From Streptomyces sp. DH41 (GTDB taxonomy: Bacteria > Actinomycetota > Actinomycetes > Streptomycetales > Streptomycetaceae): a stretch of DNA of 64,000 bases. The position numbers and the translations under genes are program-made. Shown here piece by piece: positions 16,907 through 25,503 of the stretch. Below the pieces are notes generated by a model. The model saw only the letters and a program-made list of their open reading frames with translations. It made no database searches and was not told the DNA's origin. The first letter of the stretch is position 1, and each line of letters starts with the position of its first letter. The DNA is taken from the NCBI RefSeq assembly GCF_029813785.1, contig NZ_JARVKY010000004.1, forward strand, positions 1 through 64,000, written 5' to 3'.

Positions 16907-19900
16907 CTATCGGTACTCGCCCACGGGCCCGGAACAGCGCTCCGGCCACTGCGGTTCGTCACCGACTCGGAAGCCCTTGGCCAGCGCCTCCTCCAGGTGC
17001 TGGAGGGCCCTGAGGTCCAACCCGCTCAGCTCCTCCGCCCCGTCCATGTAGGCGGTCGCGAGGCCGGGGAGTTCACGGAGCAGTACGACGGAGGAGCCGG
17101 CAGGCCCGGTCCTCGCCCCCAGCACCCGGAAGCCGGTCCCCGGAACGAAGACGATCTCCTCGGGCGTCTGAGTGGAGCCGCCCGGCCGGTCGAGCAGTTG
17201 CCGGACCTTGCGTCCGGTGACGGACCAGATCGCGTAGCGGACGGGAGCCCCGGCGGGGAGCGCGGAGGATCCGGCCAGGGCGCTGACCGGGGCGGGGTCG
17301 TGCAGCAGCGTGCCGACTCCCGGTTCGGGGCCGTCGGTGTCCTCGCCGCGCAGGGCCACCCCCCGGTAGGAGGGCAGTCGGCGCAGAGCGGAAGCGAGGC
17401 ACCCGGCGTAGGGCAGCAGGCGCCCCTCCCCCTTACGCAGGTCCCGGGTCAACTCTCGGTGGTGCAAAGGGCCTTCCTCGGCGGTGAGGTAGGCGTGCAC
17501 GGCGATGAGATCGGTCCGCGCCGCCTCCAGTTCGTGACCGCGCAGGGCGGGCATCCGGGTGAGCACCCGGGTCACCGCGGCGGCGTGCCCCTCCCAGGCA
17601 CCGGCTGCGGCATCCCGGAACGCGGCACGTTCCGCGGCCCCGCTGACATGCCCCGGCGCGAACGGAAGGGCGGCGCGGAGCGCGGCCGGCTCTTCGCCGG
17701 CCCGTTCCCGCGGTCTCGTCCGCTCCTCGGCACGCCCGGCCCGGCCGCCGTCCGGCCCTGGTGCGCTGCCCTCCCCGGCGACGCGCCCCGTCCCGCCGAG
17801 GGCACCGTCTCCCCGTTCACCGTCGGCTCCTGCGCGCGCCCCTGCCGATGAGGCGACCTTCGGCCGGGTCCTCGCTGCTCCCGGGGCCGTCCCGCCGGCC
17901 GGCGAAGCGACGGGGTCGGGAGTGCTGTGTCCGCTCCGGGCGCCGGCCCCGGTCTCCCGCGCCGCGGCGGGCGCGGGCCCTTCGGCGGGCCGCCCCTGCG
18001 AACGGGGTTCCGAGGCCGCGGCGGGCAGGGCAACCGCGGGCTCCGCTTTCCCGGCAGCCTCCGAAGGAGACGTGGACGGCGCCCCCGCCGCACCACCGGG
18101 GCCGACGCCGTCCGCATCCACGTCGGCCGCCCCGCCCGTCGGTGGGGAGTCCGGCGCCGGCAGGGGCCCGGTCCCCTGAGAGGACACCGGCGGCACAAGT
18201 CCGCCGGGACCGGCGACCGGGCGGTCCGGAGCATCAGCCTGCGCTGAGGGGTCCGGGAGCGCGACGGGCCCGGCGACCGGAGGCCCGCCGACGGCACCGC
18301 TCACCTCCGCGGCCCCACCGTCGCCCTGAAGGGTAGCGGCACGCGCGGCACGCGCGGGCGCAGGCACTCCCGGCCCGGCAGCCGGCGGGACAGCGGCCTT
18401 GCCGGACCCACGGGCCACTCCACGTGACGGCAGGACACGGCCGGGTTCCGCGACCGCGCCGGGGCGGTCGGCCGCCCTGCCGGGGCGCGGGGGCCGGCCG
18501 GTGGTGACGTAGCGGATGTTGGGTACGCCGTGTTCGGCGGCCAGGCGGCGCAGGTCGCCGTCGCCCGCCAGGAGTCTGCCGCGGACCAACAGGGTGGTGC
18601 GTGAGCGGACGTCGGTCCCGAGGCCGCTCAGAAGGCGGGACAGCGCGGGCAGCAGGGAGGCGTCCAACGGCTGTCCCGGCATGCCCAGCTCGATGGCGCA
18701 CACCTCGGCGTCGACGGCCGGTCCGAGTGGCCCGGGGCGGGGGCCGTCCTGGGCCCACAACGCGAGACCGGCCCGGGTCACCGTCGCCCGCCAGCGGTCC
18801 GTCAGCCGTATCGTCCCCCGTTCACCGCCACCGAGTATCCAGTCGGGCAGGCGCAGCTCCGTCGGCCTGGGTACGGGAGCGCGCCCCTGCGAGTCGACCG
18901 GCCCGCAGACCACGGACGGCACGAACGGCCGCCAGCTCGGCCTGCCGTCCAGCCCGACCAGCGTGGGCCGGGGAGGTGTTCCGGGCGGGGCGTGGTCGTC
19001 GAGGAGAGGCAGGCCGGTGAGCACCTCCACCTCGGTGCCCAGCAGGTCGGCGACCGACTGACCGAGCCTCAGCAGGTCCCGCCGGCCGCCGGGCGCGAGC
19101 CGGGTCCGCGCGCGCTCCGCCTCCGGCAGCCCGGCGAGTACGGTGGCGACCTCGTCGGCGGCGACGTCCTCCGCCCGCGGGGCACCGACCAGGACCGTCA
19201 GGCGCTCGAAGTCGACGGGCACGGAGAAGCACAGATCGTCGGGAGCGGGCTGGGGCGCCTCGGCCGGGCGGATCACCACCCCCGCCGGGACCCGGTCCAC
19301 GACACAGCCACCGGCCGTGCGCGCGGGCACCCTCTCCAACGCCTCCTCCCAGGCGGGCGCCGGTGCGCGTCGGCCCGCCTTCCGGGGTTCCTCACCGGGC
19401 GCGAACCGCCACCAGGCACAACCGGGGCGGGAGCCGCCCTGGACGAAGAGCGCGCCCCCCGGCGTGATCAGGACCGCCCCGTCCGGAGCCGTCACCTCCA
19501 GTTCCCAGGCGTCCGCGATCCGGCGGGCGACGCTGGGCCGGTCCGGCCGGTCGTCGCCGGCGCCGGACATCACCAGCCGGACCCGGTCGGTGCCCCGCGC
19601 ACGGAGGGAGTCCAGCAGCGCGCCCAGCCGTGCCCAGTGGTCGGCGTCGGGCCCCTCTCCCCCGGCGGCGGAGCCCACGATCACCGTGACGACGCCCTCC
19701 TCCCGTCCGACGGCGCCCGCCACCTCGGCCACGACGTCCAGGGGGAACGAGTCGTCCTCGACCGAGCGCACGAGCAGCACGCCGTCGACGTCCTCGACCG
19801 GCGGGCCCCCGGCGGGCCGGTCTCCGGTGCCGTTCGCGCCGCCGGCCGGGAGCGCCGTGCCGCGGCGCCCCGCACCGGAACCGGGCCTGCGTCCCCGGCC

Positions 19901-19927
19901 CGGCCTCACGGGCAACCAGCGGCTCAC
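16907..19927 (-). CDS. large T7SS-locus protein with ADP-ribosyltransferase-like C-terminus
   Basis: The GTG at 19927 overlaps the previous stop as GTGA, giving 1006 residues. Residues 60-480 show about three similar alpha/beta blocks, each a hydrophobic strand such as VVTVIVGS or LTVLVGAP, then a helix and a Val-rich strand. Residues 480-760 are low-complexity Ala/Pro/Gly/Arg. The last 240 residues look like an ART fold: YRG near 854, an aromatic-Ser strand (AIWSVTG), and EEIVFVPGTGFRVL near 924. Classical ART enzymes have Arg, Ser-Thr-Ser and Glu-x-Glu. Here the Ser motif is altered and the residue two before the catalytic Glu is Pro, so activity is doubtful. There is no signal peptide. A T7SS effector or structural relative is plausible by context. 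Confidence 0.55.
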   Translation of the reverse strand: MSRWLPVRPGRGRRPGSGAGRRGTALPAGGANGTGDRPAGGPPVEDVDGVLLVRSVEDDSFPLDVVAEVAGAVGREEGVVTVIVGSAAGGEGPDADHWARLGALLDSLRARGTDRVRLVMSGAGDDRPDRPSVARRIADAWELEVTAPDGAVLITPGGALFVQGGSRPGCAWWRFAPGEEPRKAGRRAPAPAWEEALERVPARTAGGCVVDRVPAGVVIRPAEAPQPAPDDLCFSVPVDFERLTVLVGAPRAEDVAADEVATVLAGLPEAERARTRLAPGGRRDLLRLGQSVADLLGTEVEVLTGLPLLDDHAPPGTPPRPTLVGLDGRPSWRPFVPSVVCGPVDSQGRAPVPRPTELRLPDWILGGGERGTIRLTDRWRATVTRAGLALWAQDGPRPGPLGPAVDAEVCAIELGMPGQPLDASLLPALSRLLSGLGTDVRSRTTLLVRGRLLAGDGDLRRLAAEHGVPNIRYVTTGRPPRPGRAADRPGAVAEPGRVLPSRGVARGSGKAAVPPAAGPGVPAPARAARAATLQGDGGAAEVSGAVGGPPVAGPVALPDPSAQADAPDRPVAGPGGLVPPVSSQGTGPLPAPDSPPTGGAADVDADGVGPGGAAGAPSTSPSEAAGKAEPAVALPAAASEPRSQGRPAEGPAPAAARETGAGARSGHSTPDPVASPAGGTAPGAARTRPKVASSAGARAGADGERGDGALGGTGRVAGEGSAPGPDGGRAGRAEERTRPRERAGEEPAALRAALPFAPGHVSGAAERAAFRDAAAGAWEGHAAAVTRVLTRMPALRGHELEAARTDLIAVHAYLTAEEGPLHHRELTRDLRKGEGRLLPYAGCLASALRRLPSYRGVALRGEDTDGPEPGVGTLLHDPAPVSALAGSSALPAGAPVRYAIWSVTGRKVRQLLDRPGGSTQTPEEIVFVPGTGFRVLGARTGPAGSSVVLLRELPGLATAYMDGAEELSGLDLRALQHLEEALAKGFRVGDEPQWPERCSGPVGEYR

Positions 19928-20580
19928 GCGTTCGCTCCCCGGATCGGGTCCACGGCCTCGGTCAGTACCCGTGTGGAACGGCGGACGGCGGCAGCGGGGG
20001 CAGGCCGTTCCACGCCGTTTCGGACCGCGGTGCGTACGGCGTCGAGGTCCAGCAGCATGCTCACCGCGGCGGAGGGGTTCAGATACAGCGCGTGCCCTTC
20101 GGGGACGCGCGTCAAGAGATCGTCCGCTCCGACGAGTTCGAAGGAGAAGCGCCCCACCGCGTGCAGGAAGACCGACGAGGTGAAGACCGGCACCACCGGC
20201 GTCCCGTCCGGCGCCGCCGCGCTCAGCGGCCCGCCGCCCGGTGCCGTCAGCACGGCCGCCTCGCGCCCCACCAGCGCGGCCGGTACCGCCTCGCCGGGCC
20301 CGTACCCGGTCGACGCGAGCTGGACGGCGCGGTCCACCTCGTCCTGGGGTTCGGGCCAGCCGAGCGCACGCGGGGACGGCCGGTACCCGGGGTTGTCCTC
20401 CCACTCGACGATCTCGCCGTCGGGCCCTGACCGCCACCGTCCGGTCATCGCCCACTCCGGAGGCTTCCCCGTTCCGGACCACGTCGGGTCGACCACCCCC
20501 AGCCAGTGTTCCGGGGCGAGACGGCCCGCCTCCCGGATGTCGTCCGGAACGGGCGGAAGCGCCCCGCCCTGTCGGCTCAT
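19924..20580 (-). CDS. SseB-domain type VII secretion-associated protein
   Basis: This 218-residue cytosolic protein has a C-terminal half (about residues 90-190) matching the SseB N-terminal domain pattern, with strands leading to GHALYLNPSAAVSMLLD. The N-terminal part carries Trp/Pro-rich turns (PEHWLGVVDPTWSG). SseB-domain proteins recur in Streptomyces ESX clusters, where they are named type VII secretion-associated. A chaperone-like role for substrates is inference. The start overlaps the SorC-type regulator's stop as ATGA, and its stop overlaps the next start as GTGA, so all three are translationally coupled. Confidence 0.65.
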   Translation of the reverse strand: MSRQGGALPPVPDDIREAGRLAPEHWLGVVDPTWSGTGKPPEWAMTGRWRSGPDGEIVEWEDNPGYRPSPRALGWPEPQDEVDRAVQLASTGYGPGEAVPAALVGREAAVLTAPGGGPLSAAAPDGTPVVPVFTSSVFLHAVGRFSFELVGADDLLTRVPEGHALYLNPSAAVSMLLDLDAVRTAVRNGVERPAPAAAVRRSTRVLTEAVDPIRGANA

Positions 20581-21626
20581 CGCTGTCCTCGTTCGGTGGA
20601 TCGCGAGGACGCCGCGGTCCTTGTCATACCGCCCGGGCCGTCGTGCCGCAGGAGGCGGCGCGCGGTCACGGCGTCCGTGACGACTCCGGTGAACAGTCCG
20701 GACCTCAGCACGGCGCGGACCGCTCCGGTGTCACATCCACCAGCCGTGACGGCGATCAGTTCCGCGACACCACGGAGTTCGGCGGCACCGACGGCGATCG
20801 TGCGGGCGTTCAACTCGGTGGGAATCAACCGGCCCTCGGCGTCCAGGACATGGCCGGCCACCTCGGCGCACGCTCCCGCTTCCCGGAGCGTCTCGCGCTC
20901 CGGCTCGGACAGGGCGTCGTACACCGTTGAGTGCGGGGCGTCCCACGCGCCGATGCCGACGACGGCCTTGGTGACCAGGCCGAACCGGTTCAGCGTCTCG
21001 GCGGTGGCGGGCTGGCTGCGCAGGACGGCGGCCGTAGCCGCGTCGGGCAGCAGGAACGGGGTGTGGAGCGGGAACGCCCTTCCCCCGCCCACCGCGGCCG
21101 TACGCCGGACCGCGGCGATCGCGGCGTCATGGGCGAGATCGCGCCCGTGCACCCCGGTCAGCTGGACCACGTCGCAGAGCGGCAGCCGGGTGACCGCCTC
21201 GCTCAGCGCGTCCACCGCATGGCTGCCGTCCAACCCGAGGACGTCGCCCTCCTCGGCGATCTCCGTGATCAGCCGGGCCGCCGCCGTGCCGAGCCAGCGG
21301 TCTTCGAGGAACCGGTCCCCGGCGGACTCCGTGTTTCCTTCGCCGTGGGCCAGGTTGACAACGATGCCGTGACGGAGCCCGAACCGCTCGGTCAGCGCCC
21401 GTCCGAGCGGGACGTCGATCTCGGCCGGGACGGTGATGTCGATCCGCACGATGTCGTGGGCCATGGCCGCGTCGAGGAGGCGGGCCACCTTGAACCGGCT
21501 GATGCCGAACTCCTTGGCTATCTCCACCTTCGACAGCTGCTCCAGGTAGAAACGCCGGGCGACGGCGGCGGCGAGGAGCGTATCGACCGGCACGGGTAAC
21601 GTCATCGTCTCAGCCGGTTCGGCCAT
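20577..21626 (-). CDS. SorC/DeoR-type sugar-binding transcriptional regulator
   Basis: This 349-residue protein has an N-terminal helix-turn-helix (about residues 20-60: YLEQLSKVEIAKEFGISR) followed by the SorC sugar-phosphate-binding domain. Family regulators bind a phosphorylated sugar and control carbohydrate operons. The ATG at 21626 is preferred because GGAGAG lies 8 nt upstream; the ATG at 21647 has no ribosome binding site. The 3' end overlaps the SseB-domain gene by 4 bp (ATGA), which ties the regulator to the T7SS-side operon. The nearest sugar gene is the MFS transporter 450 bp upstream. Which of the two it controls cannot be read from sequence. Confidence 0.85.
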   Translation of the reverse strand: MAEPAETMTLPVPVDTLLAAAVARRFYLEQLSKVEIAKEFGISRFKVARLLDAAMAHDIVRIDITVPAEIDVPLGRALTERFGLRHGIVVNLAHGEGNTESAGDRFLEDRWLGTAAARLITEIAEEGDVLGLDGSHAVDALSEAVTRLPLCDVVQLTGVHGRDLAHDAAIAAVRRTAAVGGGRAFPLHTPFLLPDAATAAVLRSQPATAETLNRFGLVTKAVVGIGAWDAPHSTVYDALSEPERETLREAGACAEVAGHVLDAEGRLIPTELNARTIAVGAAELRGVAELIAVTAGGCDTGAVRAVLRSGLFTGVVTDAVTARRLLRHDGPGGMTRTAASSRSTERGQR

Positions 21627-22073
21627 GTCGTCTCTCCGCGCTCTCATCCATCGTCAACTCACGCCACATCTTCGGCTAGTTCATCTGTACGAAGTGAGCA
21701 ATACGTGACGGGGGAACGACGTCAAAGTGACACATGAGGCCTCAGTGACCATTGAGACCGGGCATTGCGGCTTCGCGCGTCCCGACGCTCCGATCGGCGC
21801 GGTCGATGGGTGGTGGCGAGCATCCGGTCCACGGCGGCGGAGAGTGCGGCGTCGTCCTCGTCGACGCAGGCCCTGACGACGTGGCCGTCGGGGCGGACGA
21901 GAGCGGAGCACATGGTGGCCCAGGCGGCCGGAGGCCGGGGGCAGGAGGCCGGGGTGGTGGGCGCGGACGATGGTCGAGCCCGTACGGAGCGCGGGTTACG
22001 GAGCGGGGATTGCCGAGCCTGCCGCCGCCCTGGCAGCGCGGCGGCAGGCTCGGCCCCCTGAGCGTCCATCCGG
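21627..22073. other. gene-poor gap with a decayed fragment
   Basis: This 447-bp stretch between the SorC-type regulator and the MFS transporter has no intact gene. It holds the SorC promoter region, with comparatively AT-rich sequence near 21655-21740, and the remnant described separately. Nothing else was recognised. Confidence 0.6.
21800..21935 (-). pseudogene. remnant of the C-terminus of an FAD-dependent monooxygenase
   Basis: A minus-strand frame here reads ALVRPDGHVVRACVDEDD followed by a helix AALSAAVDRML. This resembles the conserved C-terminal end of class A FAD aromatic hydroxylases (xxLVRPDGHVAWR). The FAD-binding and substrate domains are absent upstream and the surrounding frame is not protein-like, so this looks like a short decayed fragment. 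Assignment rests on about 30 residues. Confidence 0.35.
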
Positions 22074-23495
22074 TCAGGAGTTCTGGAGTGTCTTGCGGAA
22101 GGAACCGCCACGCTGCAACGCGCGTTCGATGCTCTCCAGGGACTTTCCCCTGGTTTCCGGTACCTTCGCCGCCACGAAGGCGATGCACGCGACGTTCATC
22201 AGAGCGTAGACGAAGAACGTGCCGGAGCGGCCGATGGCCTGGATGGCGGTCAGGGCGGTCACCGCGATGAGCAGGTCGACACCCCACAGCGTGACGGTGG
22301 CCAGACTGGTCGCCGGACCGCGCACGCTCAGCGGCACGATCTCCGGACCGATGAGCCAGACCACCGCCTGAATCCCGATCCCGTTGAACAGGATGTACGC
22401 GAACAGCGCGATGATCACCGTCCAGCGCTGTGCCGCCGATCCCTCCGGACCGAGGAAGGCCAGGGCCATGACCGCCATGGCGAGCCCCGAGCCCGGCAGG
22501 AACCACAGCATCGTCCGGCGGCGGCCCACCCGGTCCACGGCGATGGCACCGACCACACCGGCGATCACCAGCATCACGCCGATACCGACGCCGGTGAGCA
22601 GGGCGGCCGAGTCACCGAATCCCGCGTCCACGAGGATCGTCGGTGCGTAGTAGACGACGGCGTTGATACCCGTGAGCTGGGAGAAGGCCGCGATTCCGAC
22701 GGCGATCAGCAGAGCGGGGCGCATCCAGCGCTGTCGCAGGTCGCGCCAGCCGCCGGCGGGAGTGGCGGCGGCGACCTCGGTGATCTCGTCGATCTCCCGG
22801 CGGACGTCCGTACCGGCCGGCCGGAGCCGGGCCAGTACCGTCACGGCCTCCTGCCGACGGCCGCGCTCGACCAGCCAGCGTGGACTCTCGGGCAGGAACA
22901 GCATGCCGACGCCCAGGGCCACGGCGGGCAGGACCGCCAGGGCGAACATCGTGCGCCAGCCGCCGCTGCCCGACAGCGCCCACCCGCAGAGATAGGCGAT
23001 GAGCTGTCCGCAGGCGACCATCAGCTGGAACAGCACCATGAGCCGGCCGCGGATCCTGGCGGGAGCCGCCTCGGCGATGTAGACCGGCACCATGTTGGAG
23101 GCGCCTCCGACGGCCAGCCCGAGTACGAAGCGCGCGGCGACGAGGCTGCCCACCCCGGGAGCCGCCGCGGCCGCCGCGGCCCCGAGGGCGAAGACGACCG
23201 CGACCGCGATGACGACCTTGCGTCGTCCGTGCCGTACGGCCAGACGTCCCGCGAGCAGTGCTCCGGCCATCGCGCCGAGCAGGATCACGCTGACGACGAT
23301 CTCCTGTTCCCGGGAGGACAGGTCCAGGTCCTCACGCAGATGCAGCAGAGCGCCGGAGATGATGCCGGTGTCGTAGCCGAAGAGCAGGCCGCCCAGAGCG
23401 GACACGCCCGCGACCGCGTACACCATGGCCGGTGCCTTCCGCTGGTCCCCGACGGCCGCCTCTGCGTTTGCCCGCACCTCGGCCGGCTCAGGCAT
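22074..23495 (-). CDS. MFS sugar porter (inositol/sugar transporter type)
   Basis: This 473-residue protein has 12 hydrophobic helices. It carries the sugar-porter signatures GYDTGIISGAL in helix 1, RFVLGLAVGG and PVYIAEAAPARIRG after helix 4, PESPRWLVERGR after helix 6, QLTGINAVVYYAPTI in helix 7 and VPETRGKSLE at the end. It would act as a proton-coupled importer of a sugar or polyol such as myo-inositol. Exact substrate is not readable. Its ATG overlaps the upstream dioxygenase stop by 8 bp, so the two are translationally coupled and the transported compound may be linked to the oxygenase substrate. Confidence 0.9.
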   Translation of the reverse strand: MPEPAEVRANAEAAVGDQRKAPAMVYAVAGVSALGGLLFGYDTGIISGALLHLREDLDLSSREQEIVVSVILLGAMAGALLAGRLAVRHGRRKVVIAVAVVFALGAAAAAAAPGVGSLVAARFVLGLAVGGASNMVPVYIAEAAPARIRGRLMVLFQLMVACGQLIAYLCGWALSGSGGWRTMFALAVLPAVALGVGMLFLPESPRWLVERGRRQEAVTVLARLRPAGTDVRREIDEITEVAAATPAGGWRDLRQRWMRPALLIAVGIAAFSQLTGINAVVYYAPTILVDAGFGDSAALLTGVGIGVMLVIAGVVGAIAVDRVGRRRTMLWFLPGSGLAMAVMALAFLGPEGSAAQRWTVIIALFAYILFNGIGIQAVVWLIGPEIVPLSVRGPATSLATVTLWGVDLLIAVTALTAIQAIGRSGTFFVYALMNVACIAFVAAKVPETRGKSLESIERALQRGGSFRKTLQNS

Positions 23496-24339
23496 CGCCC
23501 ATGACCAGACCCTCGATGGTGTGCTTCTGCGTGATCGGCTCCAGCTCGTCGACGATCGGGCAGTCCAGGTGGCGCCGCACCCGCTCGGGCAGGGACTCCC
23601 AGTAGGTACGGGTCACAGCCGTGTCGTGCCGGTCGCCGTTGGTGGCCTCGGGGCCGTCGACCCCGAGGACCAGCACGGGCCGGGACTTCGCGGAGTTGTT
23701 CTTGGTACCGCGGTGGATGGTCAGTGCGGTGCGCGCCGAGATGTCGCCCCGCTGCGGGTACTTGCGCACGGCACGCTCCTCGTAGCGCGGGTAGTGCGGA
23801 CGGGGCGGGAACATGCCGTGGCCGAACTCCGGGCTGTCGTCCCACTGGGTGCCCGGCGCTATCTCGAAGGGGCCCATGTCCTCCTCCGTGTCGACGGCGG
23901 TCACGTTGAAGGCCAGCGAGGTCAGCCGCCGCTCGGCGCGAGTCTCCTCCGGCATGGGGAAGTCCCGGTGCCAGGGCTGGTTGACGGCACCCTCGAGCGG
24001 GACGTCGAAACCGAGCTCGACGATGCGGTAGTCCGGGCCGAGCACGGCGGCGCACACGGACCGCACCCAGGGGTGGTCGACGAGCTCGACGAAACCGCGC
24101 AGCTGCTCGGGGTGGATCTCCACGTAGTAGCGGTGCGGTCCGCGTCCGACGGCGCCGCCGGGCCGTGCCATCGCTTCCCGGAAGGCCGCGTCGATGTCCT
24201 CGCGGAGCCGGTCGGCCCAGTCGGAGGCGAAGGCACCCTTGCGGGCGGTGATGCCGTCCGAGTACAGGGCCTCGACCTCGGCGGTCACGTCCGGTTCGAG
24301 GTCGGCCGGGGAGACGCCGGGGTGGGCGTGCGGACTCAT
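23488..24339 (-). CDS. phytanoyl-CoA dioxygenase (PhyH) family oxygenase
   Basis: This 283-residue protein is probably a member of the Fe(II)/2-oxoglutarate oxygenase superfamily. The metal-binding His-x-Asp is in NQPWHRDFPMP (near residue 128), with a distal His (ALTIHRGTKNNSAKSRPVL) and following Arg for the 2-oxoglutarate carboxylate. The ATG at 24339 is set by AAGGAGG 8 nt upstream; a longer frame upstream runs through the operator. PhyH family members hydroxylate diverse small molecules. The substrate is unknown, but coupling to a sugar porter suggests a polar imported compound. The gene heads a two-gene operon under the divergent LacI regulator. Confidence 0.82.
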   Translation of the reverse strand: MSPHAHPGVSPADLEPDVTAEVEALYSDGITARKGAFASDWADRLREDIDAAFREAMARPGGAVGRGPHRYYVEIHPEQLRGFVELVDHPWVRSVCAAVLGPDYRIVELGFDVPLEGAVNQPWHRDFPMPEETRAERRLTSLAFNVTAVDTEEDMGPFEIAPGTQWDDSPEFGHGMFPPRPHYPRYEERAVRKYPQRGDISARTALTIHRGTKNNSAKSRPVLVLGVDGPEATNGDRHDTAVTRTYWESLPERVRRHLDCPIVDELEPITQKHTIEGLVMGDA

Positions 24340-24380
24340 GGGGTGCCTCCTTGCACGTGCGGTAGCGCTGTCCGAGACAT

Positions 24381-24400
24381 GTTGCATCGTTGAATGCAAC
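24381..24400. promoter_or_regulatory. LacI-type operator
   Basis: A perfect inverted repeat, GTTGCAT / ATGCAAC with a 6-bp spacer, lies between the divergent dioxygenase-transporter operon and the LacI-family gene, 41 bp before the dioxygenase start. The size and T/A-G-C-A core are typical for LacI-family dimers. The neighbouring regulator is the obvious binder. Confidence 0.75.
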
Positions 24401-24462
24401 GTGGCAATACCCTCCGGAGGGGATCTTGGTCAGGGTCACCGGGGGCATGCCACGATGTGCGG

Positions 24463-25494
24463 GTGAGCAGCAGCCTGAAAGACGTAGCCGCCCGCGCCGG
24501 GGTCTCGGCGCGCACCGTGTCGAACGTGGTCAACGGTTCCGCCCGGGTCTCCGAGCACACCCGGCAGCGGGTCCAGGAGGCGATCGACGAGCTGGGGTAC
24601 CGGCCCAATCTCGCCGCCCGCAACCTGCGGGCAGGCCGCACCGGAGTCATCGGTCTCGCCATCCCGGAACTGCACTCGCCCTACTTCGGCGAACTCGCCG
24701 GCCTCCTGGTCGACGAGGCCCGGCGCCGCTCGTGGACGGTGATCATCGACCAGACGCACGGTGACCCGGAGGCGGAACGGCGGCTGCTGAACGGCGACGG
24801 CGGCCGGGCCATGGACGGCCTCATCATCAGCCCGTGGGCGCTGGAGGCGCAGGAGGTGGCGACCACCGCACGCCCCCTGCCCGTGGTACTGCTCGGCGAA
24901 CGCAGCCCGCAAGGCCTGGCGGACCGGGTGGCCGTGGACAACGTGGCCGCCGCGGAAGAGGCGACCACCCATCTGCTGGCGCTCGGGCGCCGCCGCGTCG
25001 CCGCCATCGGACTGCAACCGCACCTGCACAACGGCACCGCCGAGCAGCGCGCCGAGGGCTACCGCAGAGCACTGCGCCGCGCGGGCGTCGCGCCGAGGCC
25101 GCACTGGCAACGCCCGGTCACCTCACTGCACCGGCTGGACGGCGCCCGGGCCATGGCCGAACTCCTCGACGCGGACGACGGAGACTTGCCGGACGCCGTC
25201 TTCGCCTTCACGGACGAACTGGCGCTGGGCGCCATGCACATGGCGCACGCGCGTGGGCTGCGGATCCCCGACGACCTCGCGATCGTCGGCTTCGACGACA
25301 TCGAGGACGGCCGCTTCGGCCGTCCGACGCTGACCACCGTCTCCCCCGACAAACGGCAGATCGCCGAACGTGCCCTGCAATGCCTGGCCGACCGCATCTA
25401 CAGCCCGGAGAACGAGGTGTCCGCCTTGGATCTGACCATCCCGCACCGGCTGGTCGTACGGGGCAGCACCGGCCCGGAGGCCCAGTCGTACTGA
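24463..25494 (+). CDS. LacI-family transcriptional regulator
   Basis: This 343-residue protein has an N-terminal LacI helix-turn-helix (SLKDVAARAGVSARTVSNVV) with hinge ELGYRPNLAARNLR. A periplasmic-binding-protein-like effector domain follows (FTDELALGAMHMA, GFDDIEDGRFGRPTLTTV). The GTG at 24463 places the HTH at the normal N-terminal position, although the ribosome binding site is weak. It is divergent from the dioxygenase/transporter operon and probably represses it and itself through the 24381-24400 site. The effector would be a sugar-like ligand. Its 3' end stops 9 bp short of the convergent esterase. Confidence 0.92.
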   Translation: MSSSLKDVAARAGVSARTVSNVVNGSARVSEHTRQRVQEAIDELGYRPNLAARNLRAGRTGVIGLAIPELHSPYFGELAGLLVDEARRRSWTVIIDQTHGDPEAERRLLNGDGGRAMDGLIISPWALEAQEVATTARPLPVVLLGERSPQGLADRVAVDNVAAAEEATTHLLALGRRRVAAIGLQPHLHNGTAEQRAEGYRRALRRAGVAPRPHWQRPVTSLHRLDGARAMAELLDADDGDLPDAVFAFTDELALGAMHMAHARGLRIPDDLAIVGFDDIEDGRFGRPTLTTVSPDKRQIAERALQCLADRIYSPENEVSALDLTIPHRLVVRGSTGPEAQSY

Positions 25495-25503
25495 TCCGCG
25501 GGG

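Noticed and set aside
16129..17013. Arg/Pro-rich plus-strand frames over the ChW-like gene
   Set aside because: They are produced by the 15-bp GC-rich repeat read on the wrong strand; the minus-strand gene has a proper ribosome binding site and membrane helix.
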